Shown one piece after another: positions 16,663 through 25,529 of a DNA stretch of 64,000 bases (position 1 is the stretch's first letter; each line of letters opens with the position of its first letter). This DNA comes from Pseudescherichia sp031998825. Lineage in GTDB: Bacteria > Pseudomonadota > Gammaproteobacteria > Enterobacterales > Enterobacteriaceae. Location of the stretch: NCBI RefSeq assembly GCF_031998825.1, contig NZ_DAMACX010000012.1, forward strand, positions 1 through 64,000, in the 5' to 3' direction. The position numbers were made by a program, and so were the translations under genes. The notes under the pieces are model-generated. The model saw only the letters and a program-made list of their open reading frames with translations, had not been told where the DNA came from and ran no database searches.

Positions 16663-17996
16663 CGCCGCATAAACCTGCCCATCTGCTGCTGGTGGATGAC
16701 GATCCCGGCCTGCTAAAGCTGCTGGGCCTGCGCCTGACCAGCGAGGGCTATAGCGTTGTGACTGCCGAAAGCGGCCAGGAGGGGCTGCGCGTGCTGGCGC
16801 GGGAGAAGGTCGATCTGGTGATCAGCGATCTGCGTATGGACGAGATGGATGGCATGCAGCTCTTTGCCGAGATCCAGCGCGTCCAGCCGGGCATGCCGGT
16901 GATTATCCTTACCGCCCACGGCTCCATTCCCGACGCCGTTGCCGCCACCCAGCGCGGGGTATTTGGCTTTCTCACCAAGCCGGTGGATAAAGACGCACTC
17001 TATAAGGCCATCGACGATGCGCTGGAGCACGCCGCGCCCGCCAGCGATGAGGCGTGGCGGGAGAATATCATCACCCGCAGCCCGGTGATGCTGCGCCTGC
17101 TGGAGCAGGCCCACATGGTAGCCCAGTCTGACGTCAGCGTGCTGATCAGCGGTCAGAGCGGAACCGGCAAGGAGATCCTCGCCCAGGCGATCCACAACGC
17201 CAGCCCGCGCGGCAAAAAAGCCTTTATCGCCATCAACTGCGGCGCGCTGCCGGAACAGCTGCTGGAGTCAGAGCTGTTTGGTCACGCGCGCGGGGCGTTT
17301 ACCGGCGCGGTCAGCAGCCGGGAAGGGCTGTTCCAGGCGGCGGAGGGCGGCACGCTGTTTCTCGATGAGATTGGCGATATGCCCATCCCGCTCCAGGTCA
17401 AGCTGCTGCGCGTATTGCAGGAGCGCAAGGTGCGTCCGCTGGGCAGCAATCGTGATATCGATATTGACGTGCGCATTATCTCCGCCACCCACCGCGATCT
17501 GCCCAAGGCGATGGAGCGCGGCGAGTTTCGGGAAGATCTCTTTTATCGCCTGAACGTGGTCAGCCTGAAGATCCCGGCGCTGGTAGAGCGGGCAGAGGAT
17601 ATCCCGCTGCTGGCCAATCACCTGCTGCGGCTGGCCGCCAGCCGGCATAAGCCGTTTGTGCGGGCCTTCTCTACCGACGCCATGAAGCGTCTGATGACCG
17701 CCTCCTGGCCGGGTAACGTGCGCCAGCTGGTGAACGTCATCGAGCAGTGTGTGGCGCTCACCTCCTCGCCGGTGATCAGCGATGCGCTGGTGGAGCAGGC
17801 ACTGGAGGGGGAGAACACCGCGCTGCCCACTTTTGCCGACGCCCGGAACCAGTTCGAACTTAACTATCTGCGCAAGCTGCTGCAGATCACCAAGGGTAAC
17901 GTGACGCATGCGGCGCGCATGGCCGGGCGTAACCGCACCGAGTTTTATAAGCTGCTTTCACGTCACGAGCTGGACGCAAACGACTTTAAAGAGTAG
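16659..17996 (+). CDS. glrR: Sigma-54-dependent response regulator GlrR (QseF)
   Basis: NtrC-family activator of glmY. The receiver domain has the phospho-acceptor D57 in LVISDLRMDEMDG. The central AAA+ domain has Walker A SGQSGTGKE and the sigma-54 contact loop GAFTGA. A Fis-type helix-turn-helix (THAARMAGRNRTEFYKLL) is at the C-terminus. The length is 445 residues. Its predicted binding sites lie 2.5 kb upstream in this window, before glmY. Confidence 0.96.
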   Translation: MTPHKPAHLLLVDDDPGLLKLLGLRLTSEGYSVVTAESGQEGLRVLAREKVDLVISDLRMDEMDGMQLFAEIQRVQPGMPVIILTAHGSIPDAVAATQRGVFGFLTKPVDKDALYKAIDDALEHAAPASDEAWRENIITRSPVMLRLLEQAHMVAQSDVSVLISGQSGTGKEILAQAIHNASPRGKKAFIAINCGALPEQLLESELFGHARGAFTGAVSSREGLFQAAEGGTLFLDEIGDMPIPLQVKLLRVLQERKVRPLGSNRDIDIDVRIISATHRDLPKAMERGEFREDLFYRLNVVSLKIPALVERAEDIPLLANHLLRLAASRHKPFVRAFSTDAMKRLMTASWPGNVRQLVNVIEQCVALTSSPVISDALVEQALEGENTALPTFADARNQFELNYLRKLLQITKGNVTHAARMAGRNRTEFYKLLSRHELDANDFKE

Positions 17997-18076
17997 GCCA
18001 CACACGCACGTGAAATATGGTAGTGTGAGCAATCGATTACGACGCTGCTGACAGGCAAAAGAATTAGGGGATCACC

Positions 18077-18415
18077 GTGAAAAAGATTGATGCGATTATT
18101 AAACCTTTCAAGCTGGATGATGTGCGTGAAGCGCTGGCTGAGGTCGGCATTACCGGGATGACCGTCACCGAGGTGAAAGGCTTTGGTCGCCAGAAGGGCC
18201 ACACCGAGCTGTATCGTGGCGCGGAGTACATGGTGGATTTTCTGCCGAAGGTAAAAATTGAGATCGTGGTGACCGATGATATCGTCGATACCTGCGTGGA
18301 TACCATTATCCGCACGGCGCAGACCGGTAAAATCGGTGACGGTAAGATTTTCGTTTTCGACGTGGCGCGCGTAGTCCGTATCCGTACCGGCGAAGAGGAC
18401 GACGCGGCTATCTGA
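18077..18415 (+). CDS. glnB: Nitrogen regulatory protein P-II
   Basis: Trimeric signal protein that senses 2-oxoglutarate and glutamine and controls NtrB and glutamine synthetase adenylylation. The T-loop carries the uridylylation site Y51 in ELYRGAEY. The B-loop TGKIGDGKIF and C-terminal RIRTGEEDDAAI are canonical; the length is 112 residues. It follows glrR by 80 bases and ends before a strong convergent hairpin, with no amtB neighbour, as for E. coli glnB rather than glnK. Confidence 0.97.
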   Translation: MKKIDAIIKPFKLDDVREALAEVGITGMTVTEVKGFGRQKGHTELYRGAEYMVDFLPKVKIEIVVTDDIVDTCVDTIIRTAQTGKIGDGKIFVFDVARVVRIRTGEEDDAAI

Positions 18416-18437
18416 TAGCCCGCATGATTGTCCCCAG

Positions 18438-18473
18438 GCTTACCCCAGCCCCCTTGCGCGGGCTGGGGTAAGC
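18438..18473. terminator. Bidirectional hairpin between glnB and hmp
   Basis: A perfect 14-base-pair stem, GCTTACCCCAGCCC with GGGCTGGGGTAAGC, and an 8-base loop in the 64-base gap of the convergent glnB and hmp genes. There is no long U-tract on either side, so it may act as a transcript stabiliser as much as a terminator. Confidence 0.6.
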
Positions 18474-18479
18474 GAGATC

Positions 18480-19670
18480 TTATAAGACCTTGTGCGGACC
18501 GAAGCACTCATAGTGGATGCGATCGGCATCAACGCCCAGGGCGATCAGCTGCTTCGCCGCGAACTGCATAAAGGCGACCGGGCCGCAGAGATAGCACTGC
18601 ATCGTCGGATCGCTAAACGCACCCTCTAGCTTGCTTAAATCCATCAGCCCTTCGCTATTAAAGCGCGCTGCGCTACGATCTTCTGCAGTCGGGATACGAT
18701 ACCAGGTATGTGCCTGGAATCGCGGCAGCTTGCTGCCCAGGGCGGCAACTTCATCCTCAAAGGCGTGTACCTCGCCGCTCTCTGCCGCATGGAACCAGTT
18801 CACCTGGCCTGCATGCTGCGCGCTGGCGAGGGTGTCCAGCATCGCCAGCATCGGCGTTTGACCTACGCCTGCGGAGATCAGGGTCACCGGGGCGTGCGGA
18901 GGCACGTCGAGGAAGAAGTCACCCGCCGGGGAAGCCAGCTGGACCACGTCGCCCACGCGCGCTTCATTGTGCAACCAGTTAGAGACCTGACCGCCTTGCT
19001 CACGCTTCACGGCGATGCGATACCCTTTGCCATCGGCCTTGCGGGTCAGGGAGTACTGGCGGATCTCTTGGTGCGGGAAACCCTCCGGCTTCAGCCAGAC
19101 GGCGAGATACTGGCCCGGACGGTACTCGGCTACCGGCTGGCCGTCGACCGGCTCAAATTCAATGCTGGTAATCAGCGCGCTGCGCGGCGTTTTCGCCACG
19201 ATGCGGAAGGCGCGGGTGCCTTCCCAGCCGCCAGGCTGCGTAGCGTGGGCTTCATACAGCTCGGCTTCGCGGTTGATAAACACGCTCGCCAGCACGCCGT
19301 AGGCCTTACCCCACGCCTCCAGCACCTCCTGACCCGGACTATAAAGCTCATCAAGGGTTGCCAGCAGATGTTCACCGACAATGTTGTACTGGGCAGGTTT
19401 GATTTGGAAGCTGGTGTGCTTCTGAGCGATCTTCTCCACCGCAGGCAGCAGCGCCGGGAGATTCTCAAGATTGCTGGCATAGGCGGCAATAGCATTAAAC
19501 AGCGCTTCGCGTTGGTCGCCGTTGCGCTGGTTGCTCATGTTGAAAATCTCTTTCAGCTCCGGATTATGCTTAAACATGCGGTCATAGAAATGCGCCGTCA
19601 GTTTCGGACCAGTTTCGACAAGCAGGGGGATAGTAGACTTCACGGTTGCGATAGTTTGAGCGTCGAGCAT
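18480..19670 (-). CDS. hmp: Flavohemoprotein, nitric oxide dioxygenase
   Basis: Converts NO and O2 to nitrate using NAD(P)H; main aerobic NO detoxification enzyme. The N-terminal globin domain has Tyr in TAHFYDRMF (near residue 29) and proximal His in AQKHTSFQI (about 85). The FAD domain has RPGQYLA and RQYSLTR. The NAD(P) domain has SAGVGQTPML and YLCGPVAFM. The length of 396 residues equals E. coli Hmp. A strong NsrR operator lies 28 bases upstream of its ATG. Confidence 0.98.
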   Translation of the reverse strand: MLDAQTIATVKSTIPLLVETGPKLTAHFYDRMFKHNPELKEIFNMSNQRNGDQREALFNAIAAYASNLENLPALLPAVEKIAQKHTSFQIKPAQYNIVGEHLLATLDELYSPGQEVLEAWGKAYGVLASVFINREAELYEAHATQPGGWEGTRAFRIVAKTPRSALITSIEFEPVDGQPVAEYRPGQYLAVWLKPEGFPHQEIRQYSLTRKADGKGYRIAVKREQGGQVSNWLHNEARVGDVVQLASPAGDFFLDVPPHAPVTLISAGVGQTPMLAMLDTLASAQHAGQVNWFHAAESGEVHAFEDEVAALGSKLPRFQAHTWYRIPTAEDRSAARFNSEGLMDLSKLEGAFSDPTMQCYLCGPVAFMQFAAKQLIALGVDADRIHYECFGPHKVL

Positions 19671-19697
19671 TGCCTTTTCCTTAATGATTATTTCTAT

Positions 19698-19720
19698 AAG
19701 TTGTATTTTAAATACATCTT
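19698..19720 (-). promoter_or_regulatory. NsrR binding site of hmp
   Basis: A 23-base element with 11-base arms around one base: AAGTTGTATTT and AAATACATCTT, with one mismatch in symmetry. This fits the NsrR consensus (AAGATGCATTT type) and its place in the hmp promoter. Repression by the NO-sensing Fe-S protein NsrR is therefore expected. Confidence 0.85.
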
Positions 19721-19862
19721 ATAAAAGTTCCCCTGTATTGTAAATGGTTAATAGCGTATTTCCGCTGCGTTGAAATGTCATGAAAAATTTGCACGATAAA
19801 CCTGAAAAGAAATCGTGATTCTGGAGGCGGGTTCTTGCACGACAAACCCTTGCGCCACGCGG

Positions 19863-19878
19863 AGCCAATCGTTTGCGT
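19863..19878 (+). promoter_or_regulatory. PurR operator of glyA
   Basis: AGCCAATCGTTTGCGT matches the PurR consensus well in its right half (CGTTTGCGT) and moderately in the left. The equivalent site in E. coli glyA is a known PurR target. The gap between hmp and glyA (19671-19983) holds this site, the NsrR site and the glyA -10. Confidence 0.75.
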
Positions 19879-19919
19879 AAAAACGCATGTCAAGACCTGT
19901 TATCAGAAAATGGATCGGT

Positions 19920-19925
19920 TATACT
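19920..19925 (+). promoter_or_regulatory. glyA -10 element
   Basis: TATACT 59 bases before the glyA ATG and 42 bases after the PurR site. The -35 region (CCTGTT at 17 bases) is weak, as expected for a promoter that needs an activator such as MetR. Confidence 0.55.
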
Positions 19926-19983
19926 GGTCGCCGTTGCCCCGAGGGCCATTGAAAATTACCGTTAGCTGAGTCAGGAGATGCGG

Positions 19984-21237
19984 ATGTTAAAGCGTGAAAT
20001 GAACATTGCCGATTATGATGCCGAACTGTGGCAGGCGATGGAGCAAGAGAAAGTACGTCAGGAAGAGCACATTGAGCTGATCGCCTCCGAAAACTACACT
20101 AGCCCGCGCGTTATGCAGGCTCAGGGTTCTCAGCTGACCAACAAATATGCCGAAGGCTACCCGGGCAAGCGCTACTACGGCGGCTGTGAATACGTCGACG
20201 TGGTTGAGCAGCTGGCTATCGATCGTGCAAAAGCGCTGTTTGGTGCAGACTACGCGAACGTGCAGCCGCACTCTGGCTCCCAGGCTAACTTCGCGGTCTA
20301 CACCGCGCTGCTGCAACCGGGCGATACCGTTCTGGGTATGAACCTGGCGCAGGGCGGCCACCTGACTCACGGCTCCCCGGTTAACTTCTCCGGCAAACTG
20401 TACAACATCATCCCTTACGGTATTGATGAGTCCGGTAAAATTGATTACGAAGACATGGCGAAGCAGGCTAAAGAGCACAAGCCGAAGATGATCATCGGTG
20501 GCTTCTCTGCTTATTCCGGCGTGGTCGACTGGGCAAAAATGCGTGAAATCGCCGACAGCATCGGTGCTTACCTGTTCGTTGATATGGCGCACGTTGCGGG
20601 TCTGATTGCCGCAGACGTTTACCCGAACCCGGTTCCGCACGCGCACGTTGTCACCACCACCACCCACAAAACGCTGGCGGGCCCACGCGGCGGTCTGATC
20701 CTGGCGAAGGGCGGCAGCGAAGAGCTGTACAAGAAGCTGAACTCCGCTGTGTTCCCAAGCGCACAGGGCGGCCCGCTGATGCACGTTATCGCGGCAAAAG
20801 CGGTTGCGCTGAAAGAAGCGATGGAGCCAGAGTTCAAGGTTTACCAGCAGCAGGTTGCTAAAAACGCCAAAGCAATGGTTGAAGTGTTCCTGAACCGTGG
20901 CTACAAAGTGGTCTCTGGCGGTACTGAAAACCACCTGTTCCTGCTGGATCTGGTTGATAAGAACCTGACCGGTAAAGAAGCTGACGCTGCCCTGGGCCGC
21001 GCCAACATCACCGTGAACAAAAACAGCGTGCCGAACGATCCGAAGAGCCCGTTTGTGACGTCCGGTATCCGTATCGGTTCTCCGGCTGTAACGCGCCGCG
21101 GCTTTAAAGAAGCGGAAGTGAAAGAGCTGGCTGGCTGGATGTGCGACGTGCTGGACAACATCAATGACGAAGCTGTCATTGAAAGCACCAAACAGAAAGT
21201 GCTGGATATCTGCGCCCGCTTCCCGGTTTACGCATAA
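19984..21237 (+). CDS. glyA: Serine hydroxymethyltransferase
   Basis: PLP enzyme interconverting serine and tetrahydrofolate with glycine and 5,10-methylene-THF, the main one-carbon source. The PLP lysine is in VVTTTTHKTLAGPRGG. ATG 19984 (MLKREMNIADYDAELW) gives 417 residues as in E. coli; an ATG 6 bases upstream is possible. The segment AVFPSAQGGPLMH differs from the E. coli AVFPGGQGGPLMH. Regulation by PurR is indicated by the upstream operator. Confidence 0.98.
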   Translation: MLKREMNIADYDAELWQAMEQEKVRQEEHIELIASENYTSPRVMQAQGSQLTNKYAEGYPGKRYYGGCEYVDVVEQLAIDRAKALFGADYANVQPHSGSQANFAVYTALLQPGDTVLGMNLAQGGHLTHGSPVNFSGKLYNIIPYGIDESGKIDYEDMAKQAKEHKPKMIIGGFSAYSGVVDWAKMREIADSIGAYLFVDMAHVAGLIAADVYPNPVPHAHVVTTTTHKTLAGPRGGLILAKGGSEELYKKLNSAVFPSAQGGPLMHVIAAKAVALKEAMEPEFKVYQQQVAKNAKAMVEVFLNRGYKVVSGGTENHLFLLDLVDKNLTGKEADAALGRANITVNKNSVPNDPKSPFVTSGIRIGSPAVTRRGFKEAEVKELAGWMCDVLDNINDEAVIESTKQKVLDICARFPVYA

Positions 21238-21252
21238 TCCTTGCTGGATGTG

Positions 21253-21281
21253 AAAAAAGGCCGCTGATGCGGCCTTTTTTT
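21253..21281 (+). terminator. glyA intrinsic terminator
   Basis: AAAAAAGGCCGC, four-base loop TGAT, then GCGGCCTTTTTTT: a strong symmetrical hairpin with a T-run 15 bases after the glyA stop. Confidence 0.93.
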
Positions 21282-21298
21282 CGTCAGATGTTGCACTA

Positions 21299-21334
21299 GC
21301 CTGTAGGCCCGGCAAACATCGCGCCGCCGGGCGT
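21299..21334. repeat. REP-like palindromic element
   Basis: CTGTAGGCCCGGC ... GCCGGGCG forms a stem of GCCCGGC and GCCGGGC, the pattern of enterobacterial REP units. It fills the gap between glyA and the convergent SIS gene, at the left edge of the accessory sugar operon. Confidence 0.7.
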
Positions 21335-21335
21335 T

Positions 21336-21935
21336 TCATTGCTCGCTGCGCAGCGTAACGCCCACGTCGCCGCCGGGATGCACCGCCAGCAAACTCTCTT
21401 TTGAATACCCACTCTCGCTCATCAGGCAGGCGCAGGCGGCATCAAAAATCGCCAGCGCCAGCACGATGGAGGTGGTTGCCAGCATATTCAGCGGATCGAT
21501 CTCGCGCTGTACGCCGGTGGAGATCACCAGCCGGGAGGCGCGAGCAATCGCTGAATCGGCATTCTCGGTCACGCTGACCAGCGGCACGCTGCGGGCCGCA
21601 AGTCCAGGCAGCAGTCGCGTTAGCTCGTCGGAGTTACCGCCGCGGGAGAGCATAATCATCAGATCGTCAGCGCGTAAAAAACCCAGATCGCCGTGGGCCG
21701 CATCGGTGGCGTTCAGGTAGATCGCCGGGCGCTCCACGCAGGCCAGCATATGGGCTATTTTACGCGCTGCAATGCCGGAAGTGCCCACACCCGTTACCAC
21801 AATCTTGCCTTTGCAGCCGCGCAGTTCAGCCAGCAGCGCCTCCCACTGCGGCTCGCTGAGGTGCTGACCGAGTCCGGCCAGCGCTTCGCTATAGATACCC
21901 CAGGCGGCGGTTGCCTGCTGCCACGATGAACTCAT
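21336..21935 (-). CDS. SIS-domain sugar-phosphate isomerase, KpsF/GutQ-like
   Basis: A 199-residue protein consisting of one SIS domain. VVTGVGTSGIAARKIAHML forms the phosphate-binding region, and NATDAAHGDLGFL and VHPGGDVG match the HGDLG and HPaGxlG motifs of arabinose 5-phosphate isomerases KpsF and GutQ. The C-terminal CBS pair of those enzymes is absent. The start overlaps the kinase stop by 4 bases (ATGA), so it is the last gene of the operon. Interconversion of D-ribulose 5-phosphate and D-arabinose 5-phosphate is a reasonable guess; another aldose-ketose phosphate pair is possible. Confidence 0.8.
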   Translation of the reverse strand: MSSSWQQATAAWGIYSEALAGLGQHLSEPQWEALLAELRGCKGKIVVTGVGTSGIAARKIAHMLACVERPAIYLNATDAAHGDLGFLRADDLMIMLSRGGNSDELTRLLPGLAARSVPLVSVTENADSAIARASRLVISTGVQREIDPLNMLATTSIVLALAIFDAACACLMSESGYSKESLLAVHPGGDVGVTLRSEQ

Positions 21936-23569
21936 GCTTCCTCCTGCATCAGCTGGCGGTACTTCATGTGATCTTCGTACATCGCATGGAACACCTTGTA
22001 CCTGCGGTCATAGTACTGCTTGATCTTGTTGGTCTGCGGCGTCACGGTCTTACCGATTCGGCTCATAGCCGACATCGCCTCCGGGAAGGTTTCAAAAACG
22101 CCCGCCGCAAGCGTACCCATCATTGCGCCGCCGAGCAGCATCGCTTCGCTCTCCTCCGGCAGCAGCATGGCGCAGCCGGTGGCGTTAGCGTGCTCCTGCA
22201 CGAAGATCGGGTTCTTGGTGCCGCCGCCGCTGGCCATGATGGTGTCAATGGTGTAGCCAGTTTGGTTCATGGTCTCAATAATATGCCGGGTACCGAGGGC
22301 AATCGCCTGGATGGTCGCCAGATAGTGCAGAGCCATATCCTCCGGCGTACGGGAGAGCTTCAGGCCGCTAATGACGCCGGTTAGCGTCGGATTGGCCCGC
22401 GGTGAGCGGTTGCCGTGGAAGTAGGGCAGAATATGGATATCGCGGGTCAGGAAAGCGATATTCTCCGGCTCGCCGGCCATCTTGCGCAGCAGCGCATTAA
22501 GCACTTCATAGATGGTCTGCCCCTGGGTTTTCGCCTGCGCCAGCAGGGTTTCGTAGCAGGGATGAGACTGAATAATATGGTCGATTAGCGCCCCGGTCGC
22601 CGACTGGCCGCCCTCGTTAAGCCAGTAGTCCGGCAGAACCGCCGAGTAATAAGGGCCCCAGACGCCGCCGATAAAGCGCGGCTGCTGAGAGATCGCCATG
22701 TGGCCCGTCGAGGTGCCACCAATCAGCGCGACGCGGCGGTCGAAGTCCGCCACTTCGCCAGAGACGCCGCTGGCTCCCAGGGTACCGAGAGTACCCGCAT
22801 GGGCATCGATTATTGACACGCTCACCGCCGTGCCGGGGATCAGCCCCATCTCGCTGGCGGCGCGCTGCGTCAGGCCGTGGCCGAGCGGTTCACCCATGGT
22901 TTTAACGTAGCGGCCAATCTTCTCCGCGTCGTGCTCGAGCAGATCCTCCAGCCCAATCTGCCGGAAGTAGCTCCCGTCCCACTTATCCTCGTGGCCCATA
23001 TAGGTCCATTTGCAGACGGTAGAGCAGAGCGAGCGCGTGTCGTCATCCGTGGCGCGCCAGGTCAGGAAATCAGGCAGGTCAAAATAGTAGCCCGCATTAG
23101 CCCAGGTGTTCGGCATGTGCTGCTTCAGCCACAGCAGCTTCGGAGTCTGCATCTCCGGGGAGATGATCCCCCCGACGTAGTCCAGCACCCGGTGATGCAG
23201 GGCGTTGATGCGATCGGCCTGGGTAATGGCCCGGTGATCCATCCAGACGATAATGTTCTGCTCGCTGCGCCCGGAGGGGCTAATGGTCAGCGGCTTACCC
23301 TCTTTATCCAGCACTACCAGCGAGCAGGTGGCGTCGAAACCCAGCCCCTTAACCTGAATAGGATTGATGTCCGCCTGGTTGACCGCATCGCGTACCGCGT
23401 TGCACACCATCTGCCAGATATTGTCGGAGGACTGCTCAACGAAATCAGCCTGCGGACGATACATTTCAATGGCCCGGCTGGCCTGGCTGACCATTCTGCC
23501 GTTAAGATCAAACACGCCCGCCCGGGCGCTCCCTGTCCCTACATCTACACCAATGAAGTAACTCGCCAT
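21932..23569 (-). CDS. FGGY-family pentulose kinase, D-ribulokinase-like
   Basis: ATP-dependent sugar kinase of 545 residues. The N-terminal phosphate loop is GVDVGTGSARAGVFD. GFDATCSLVVLD contains TCSLV, a signature of the D-ribulokinase branch (human FGGY, yeast YDR109C), which separates it from XylB, LsrK or AraB types. The C-terminal ATP-binding part is ASGGGTKNPIFVQEHANATG. It lies between the second permease (18-base gap) and the SIS gene. Phosphorylation of D-ribulose or a close pentulose to its 5-phosphate is the expected step after uptake; the substrate has not been shown. Confidence 0.85.
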   Translation of the reverse strand: MASYFIGVDVGTGSARAGVFDLNGRMVSQASRAIEMYRPQADFVEQSSDNIWQMVCNAVRDAVNQADINPIQVKGLGFDATCSLVVLDKEGKPLTISPSGRSEQNIIVWMDHRAITQADRINALHHRVLDYVGGIISPEMQTPKLLWLKQHMPNTWANAGYYFDLPDFLTWRATDDDTRSLCSTVCKWTYMGHEDKWDGSYFRQIGLEDLLEHDAEKIGRYVKTMGEPLGHGLTQRAASEMGLIPGTAVSVSIIDAHAGTLGTLGASGVSGEVADFDRRVALIGGTSTGHMAISQQPRFIGGVWGPYYSAVLPDYWLNEGGQSATGALIDHIIQSHPCYETLLAQAKTQGQTIYEVLNALLRKMAGEPENIAFLTRDIHILPYFHGNRSPRANPTLTGVISGLKLSRTPEDMALHYLATIQAIALGTRHIIETMNQTGYTIDTIMASGGGTKNPIFVQEHANATGCAMLLPEESEAMLLGGAMMGTLAAGVFETFPEAMSAMSRIGKTVTPQTNKIKQYYDRRYKVFHAMYEDHMKYRQLMQEEA

Positions 23570-23587
23570 AATTTGTTTCTCCTGAAA

Positions 23588-24541
23588 TCAGGCTTTACGA
23601 TTCTGTAATGCGATAAAGAGGATCAGCACTGCGCCCCACAGCGCCATTGTCAGATAGCTGCTGATCCCCAGCAGGTTAAAGCCACTTTCCAGCATCTGCA
23701 GCACGATGAGGGCCAGCACCAGGCCGACGATGCGGCCAAAACCGCCGTCGGGGTTAATGCCGCCGAGCACCGAGGCAAGAATGGTCACCAGCAGATAGGA
23801 CTCGCCGTAGCCCGCCTTCGCCGAGTTAAATTTTGCCATCATCAAAATGGCGGCGGCCCAGCCGAGCAGGGCGGAGATGACGTACACCGCAATCTGCACG
23901 CGCACGGTATTCACGCCGCTGTAGCGCGTGGCCTGTTCGTTGGAGCCAACCAGGTAGAGGCTGCGCCCAAGAGTGGTGTGCTCCAGCAGTACCCACAGCA
24001 GCACTGCTACCCCTAAAAAGAGCAGCAGCGCCACAGGGATACCGACAACGGTGGCGTTACCCAGGAACTGGATCGCCGCCGGGAAACCGGAGATCACCGT
24101 CCCGTTAGAGAGCAGAATATTGAGGCCGGAGATCAGCGTCATGGTGCCGAGCGTAGCGAGGATAGGTGACACCCCCACCCAGGCGATCAGCGCCCCGTTC
24201 AGCGTGCCGATCGCCACCGCGACCGCCGCCCCGGCCAGCAGGGCCAGCGCCAGAAACAGCGGATTGTCCGGATGGCTGACGATCACCGCCGCCATCACCA
24301 GCGAGCAGGCGTTGGCCCCGGCGATAATCGACAGGTTGATGCCGCCGGTGAGCATGGTGATGCCCATTCCCAACGCCAGCATGCCCAGGATCGGCAGCTG
24401 GGAGCTGATGGACTGGAAGTTAGCGGCGCTGAAGAAGCGGCTGCCGAGCAGCGCCGAGAAGACCACGGCGACGACGATAATAATCACGCACTGCAGACGG
24501 ATGATGGCATCACCGGGTAGAAGTCGTGCGATGGCTTTCAT
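23588..24541 (-). CDS. Sugar ABC transporter permease (second)
   Basis: Inner-membrane permease of the RbsC/AraH/LsrC family (BPD_transp_2), about 317 residues and almost entirely hydrophobic helices. Family features are GMGITMLTGGINLSI near the N-terminus and LVTILASVLGGINPDGGFG. The start MKAIARLLPGD at 24541 lies one base after the stop of the first permease; the open frame reaches 33 bases further, into that gene. Probably pairs with the other permease as a heterodimer. Confidence 0.85.
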   Translation of the reverse strand: MKAIARLLPGDAIIRLQCVIIIVVAVVFSALLGSRFFSAANFQSISSQLPILGMLALGMGITMLTGGINLSIIAGANACSLVMAAVIVSHPDNPLFLALALLAGAAVAVAIGTLNGALIAWVGVSPILATLGTMTLISGLNILLSNGTVISGFPAAIQFLGNATVVGIPVALLLFLGVAVLLWVLLEHTTLGRSLYLVGSNEQATRYSGVNTVRVQIAVYVISALLGWAAAILMMAKFNSAKAGYGESYLLVTILASVLGGINPDGGFGRIVGLVLALIVLQMLESGFNLLGISSYLTMALWGAVLILFIALQNRKA

Positions 24542-24542
24542 T

Positions 24543-25529
24543 TCAAAGCTCCCTTGCGAGTTTGCGTTTTTCATTCCAGGCCGTGGCGCTGATGCTGACC
24601 AGGATAATGACGCCGCTGAATACGGTGTGCCAGTAAGAGGAGACGCTCAGCAGCGTCAGGCCGTTCTGCAAAAAGGCCAGCAGGACGACCCCAAGCAGCG
24701 TGCCGGTTAAGGTCCCGCGTCCGCCGCTCATGCTGGTCCCGCCCAGCACCACCGCCGCCAGCACCGTCAGCTCATAACCGAGCAGCGAGTTGGGGGCAAC
24801 GGACTGGGTGATCTGCGCCTGCACCACGGCGGCAACCCCGGCGAGAATGCCCATGTAGCCGTAGACGTAGAAGTGCAGCTTCACCAGATTCAGCCCCAGG
24901 CGTGAGGCCGCGTCGCGGTTGCCGCCCATGGCGTAAATCTGGCGGCCAAGGCGGGTAAAGTTCATCAGCACGGCGGTGAAAATAATGACCGCGGCCAGGC
25001 AGAGCAGGGGGAGGGTAAGACCGTAGTCATAGCCGTCGGCGGCGGTGAACGACAGCCAGTTGATGCCGTTCATAAACCAGTCCGGGAAGCCGTACAGCCA
25101 GGTCCCTTTGGTGGCGTACACCAGCAGGCCGTAGTAGACGTTGAGCGTGGCGATGGTGATGATGATCGCCGGAACCCGTAGCCAGTAGACCAGGAATCCG
25201 TTGATCAGCCCGAGCAGCAGCCCGACGACCATCGCCAGCGCCAGCGCGAGGGCGAAGTTACCGCCGTGGGCAATGACCCAGCTTGCCATGGCATACTGGG
25301 CAATGGCGGTCATGGCCGGGAAGGAGATGTCGATCCCACCGGAGATCAGCACCACGAACAGGCCGCAGGCGAGGATCCCGAGAATGGCATAGCTGGTGGC
25401 GACGTCCGTCAGGTTGCCCAGCGAGAAAAATTCGTCCGTGCTGACGCTCAGTCCGACGGCCAGCGCCACCACCAGCAGCCCAAGCCAGAACTCATGTTGC
25501 CCGGCCAGGCGGGAAAGTCTGTTATTCAT
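24543..25529 (-). CDS. Sugar ABC transporter permease (first)
   Basis: RbsC/LsrD-type permease of 328 residues with about ten hydrophobic segments and the family motif LTVLAAVVLGGTSMSGGRG. The early segment FVVLISGGIDISFPAM is the counterpart of GGIDLS in ribose permeases. The start overlaps the end of the ATPase gene by 8 bases, indicating translational coupling. Its two-permease arrangement with one double ATPase resembles AI-2/rhamnose-type systems more than the single-permease rbs system. Confidence 0.85.
   Translation of the reverse strand: MNNRLSRLAGQHEFWLGLLVVALAVGLSVSTDEFFSLGNLTDVATSYAILGILACGLFVVLISGGIDISFPAMTAIAQYAMASWVIAHGGNFALALALAMVVGLLLGLINGFLVYWLRVPAIIITIATLNVYYGLLVYATKGTWLYGFPDWFMNGINWLSFTAADGYDYGLTLPLLCLAAVIIFTAVLMNFTRLGRQIYAMGGNRDAASRLGLNLVKLHFYVYGYMGILAGVAAVVQAQITQSVAPNSLLGYELTVLAAVVLGGTSMSGGRGTLTGTLLGVVLLAFLQNGLTLLSVSSYWHTVFSGVIILVSISATAWNEKRKLAREL

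Noticed and set aside
21045..21237. GlyA sequence differences (AVFPSAQGG) as a sign of transfer
   Set aside because: The change is conservative, the PLP site is intact and similar variants occur in Klebsiella and Enterobacter as far as I recall.
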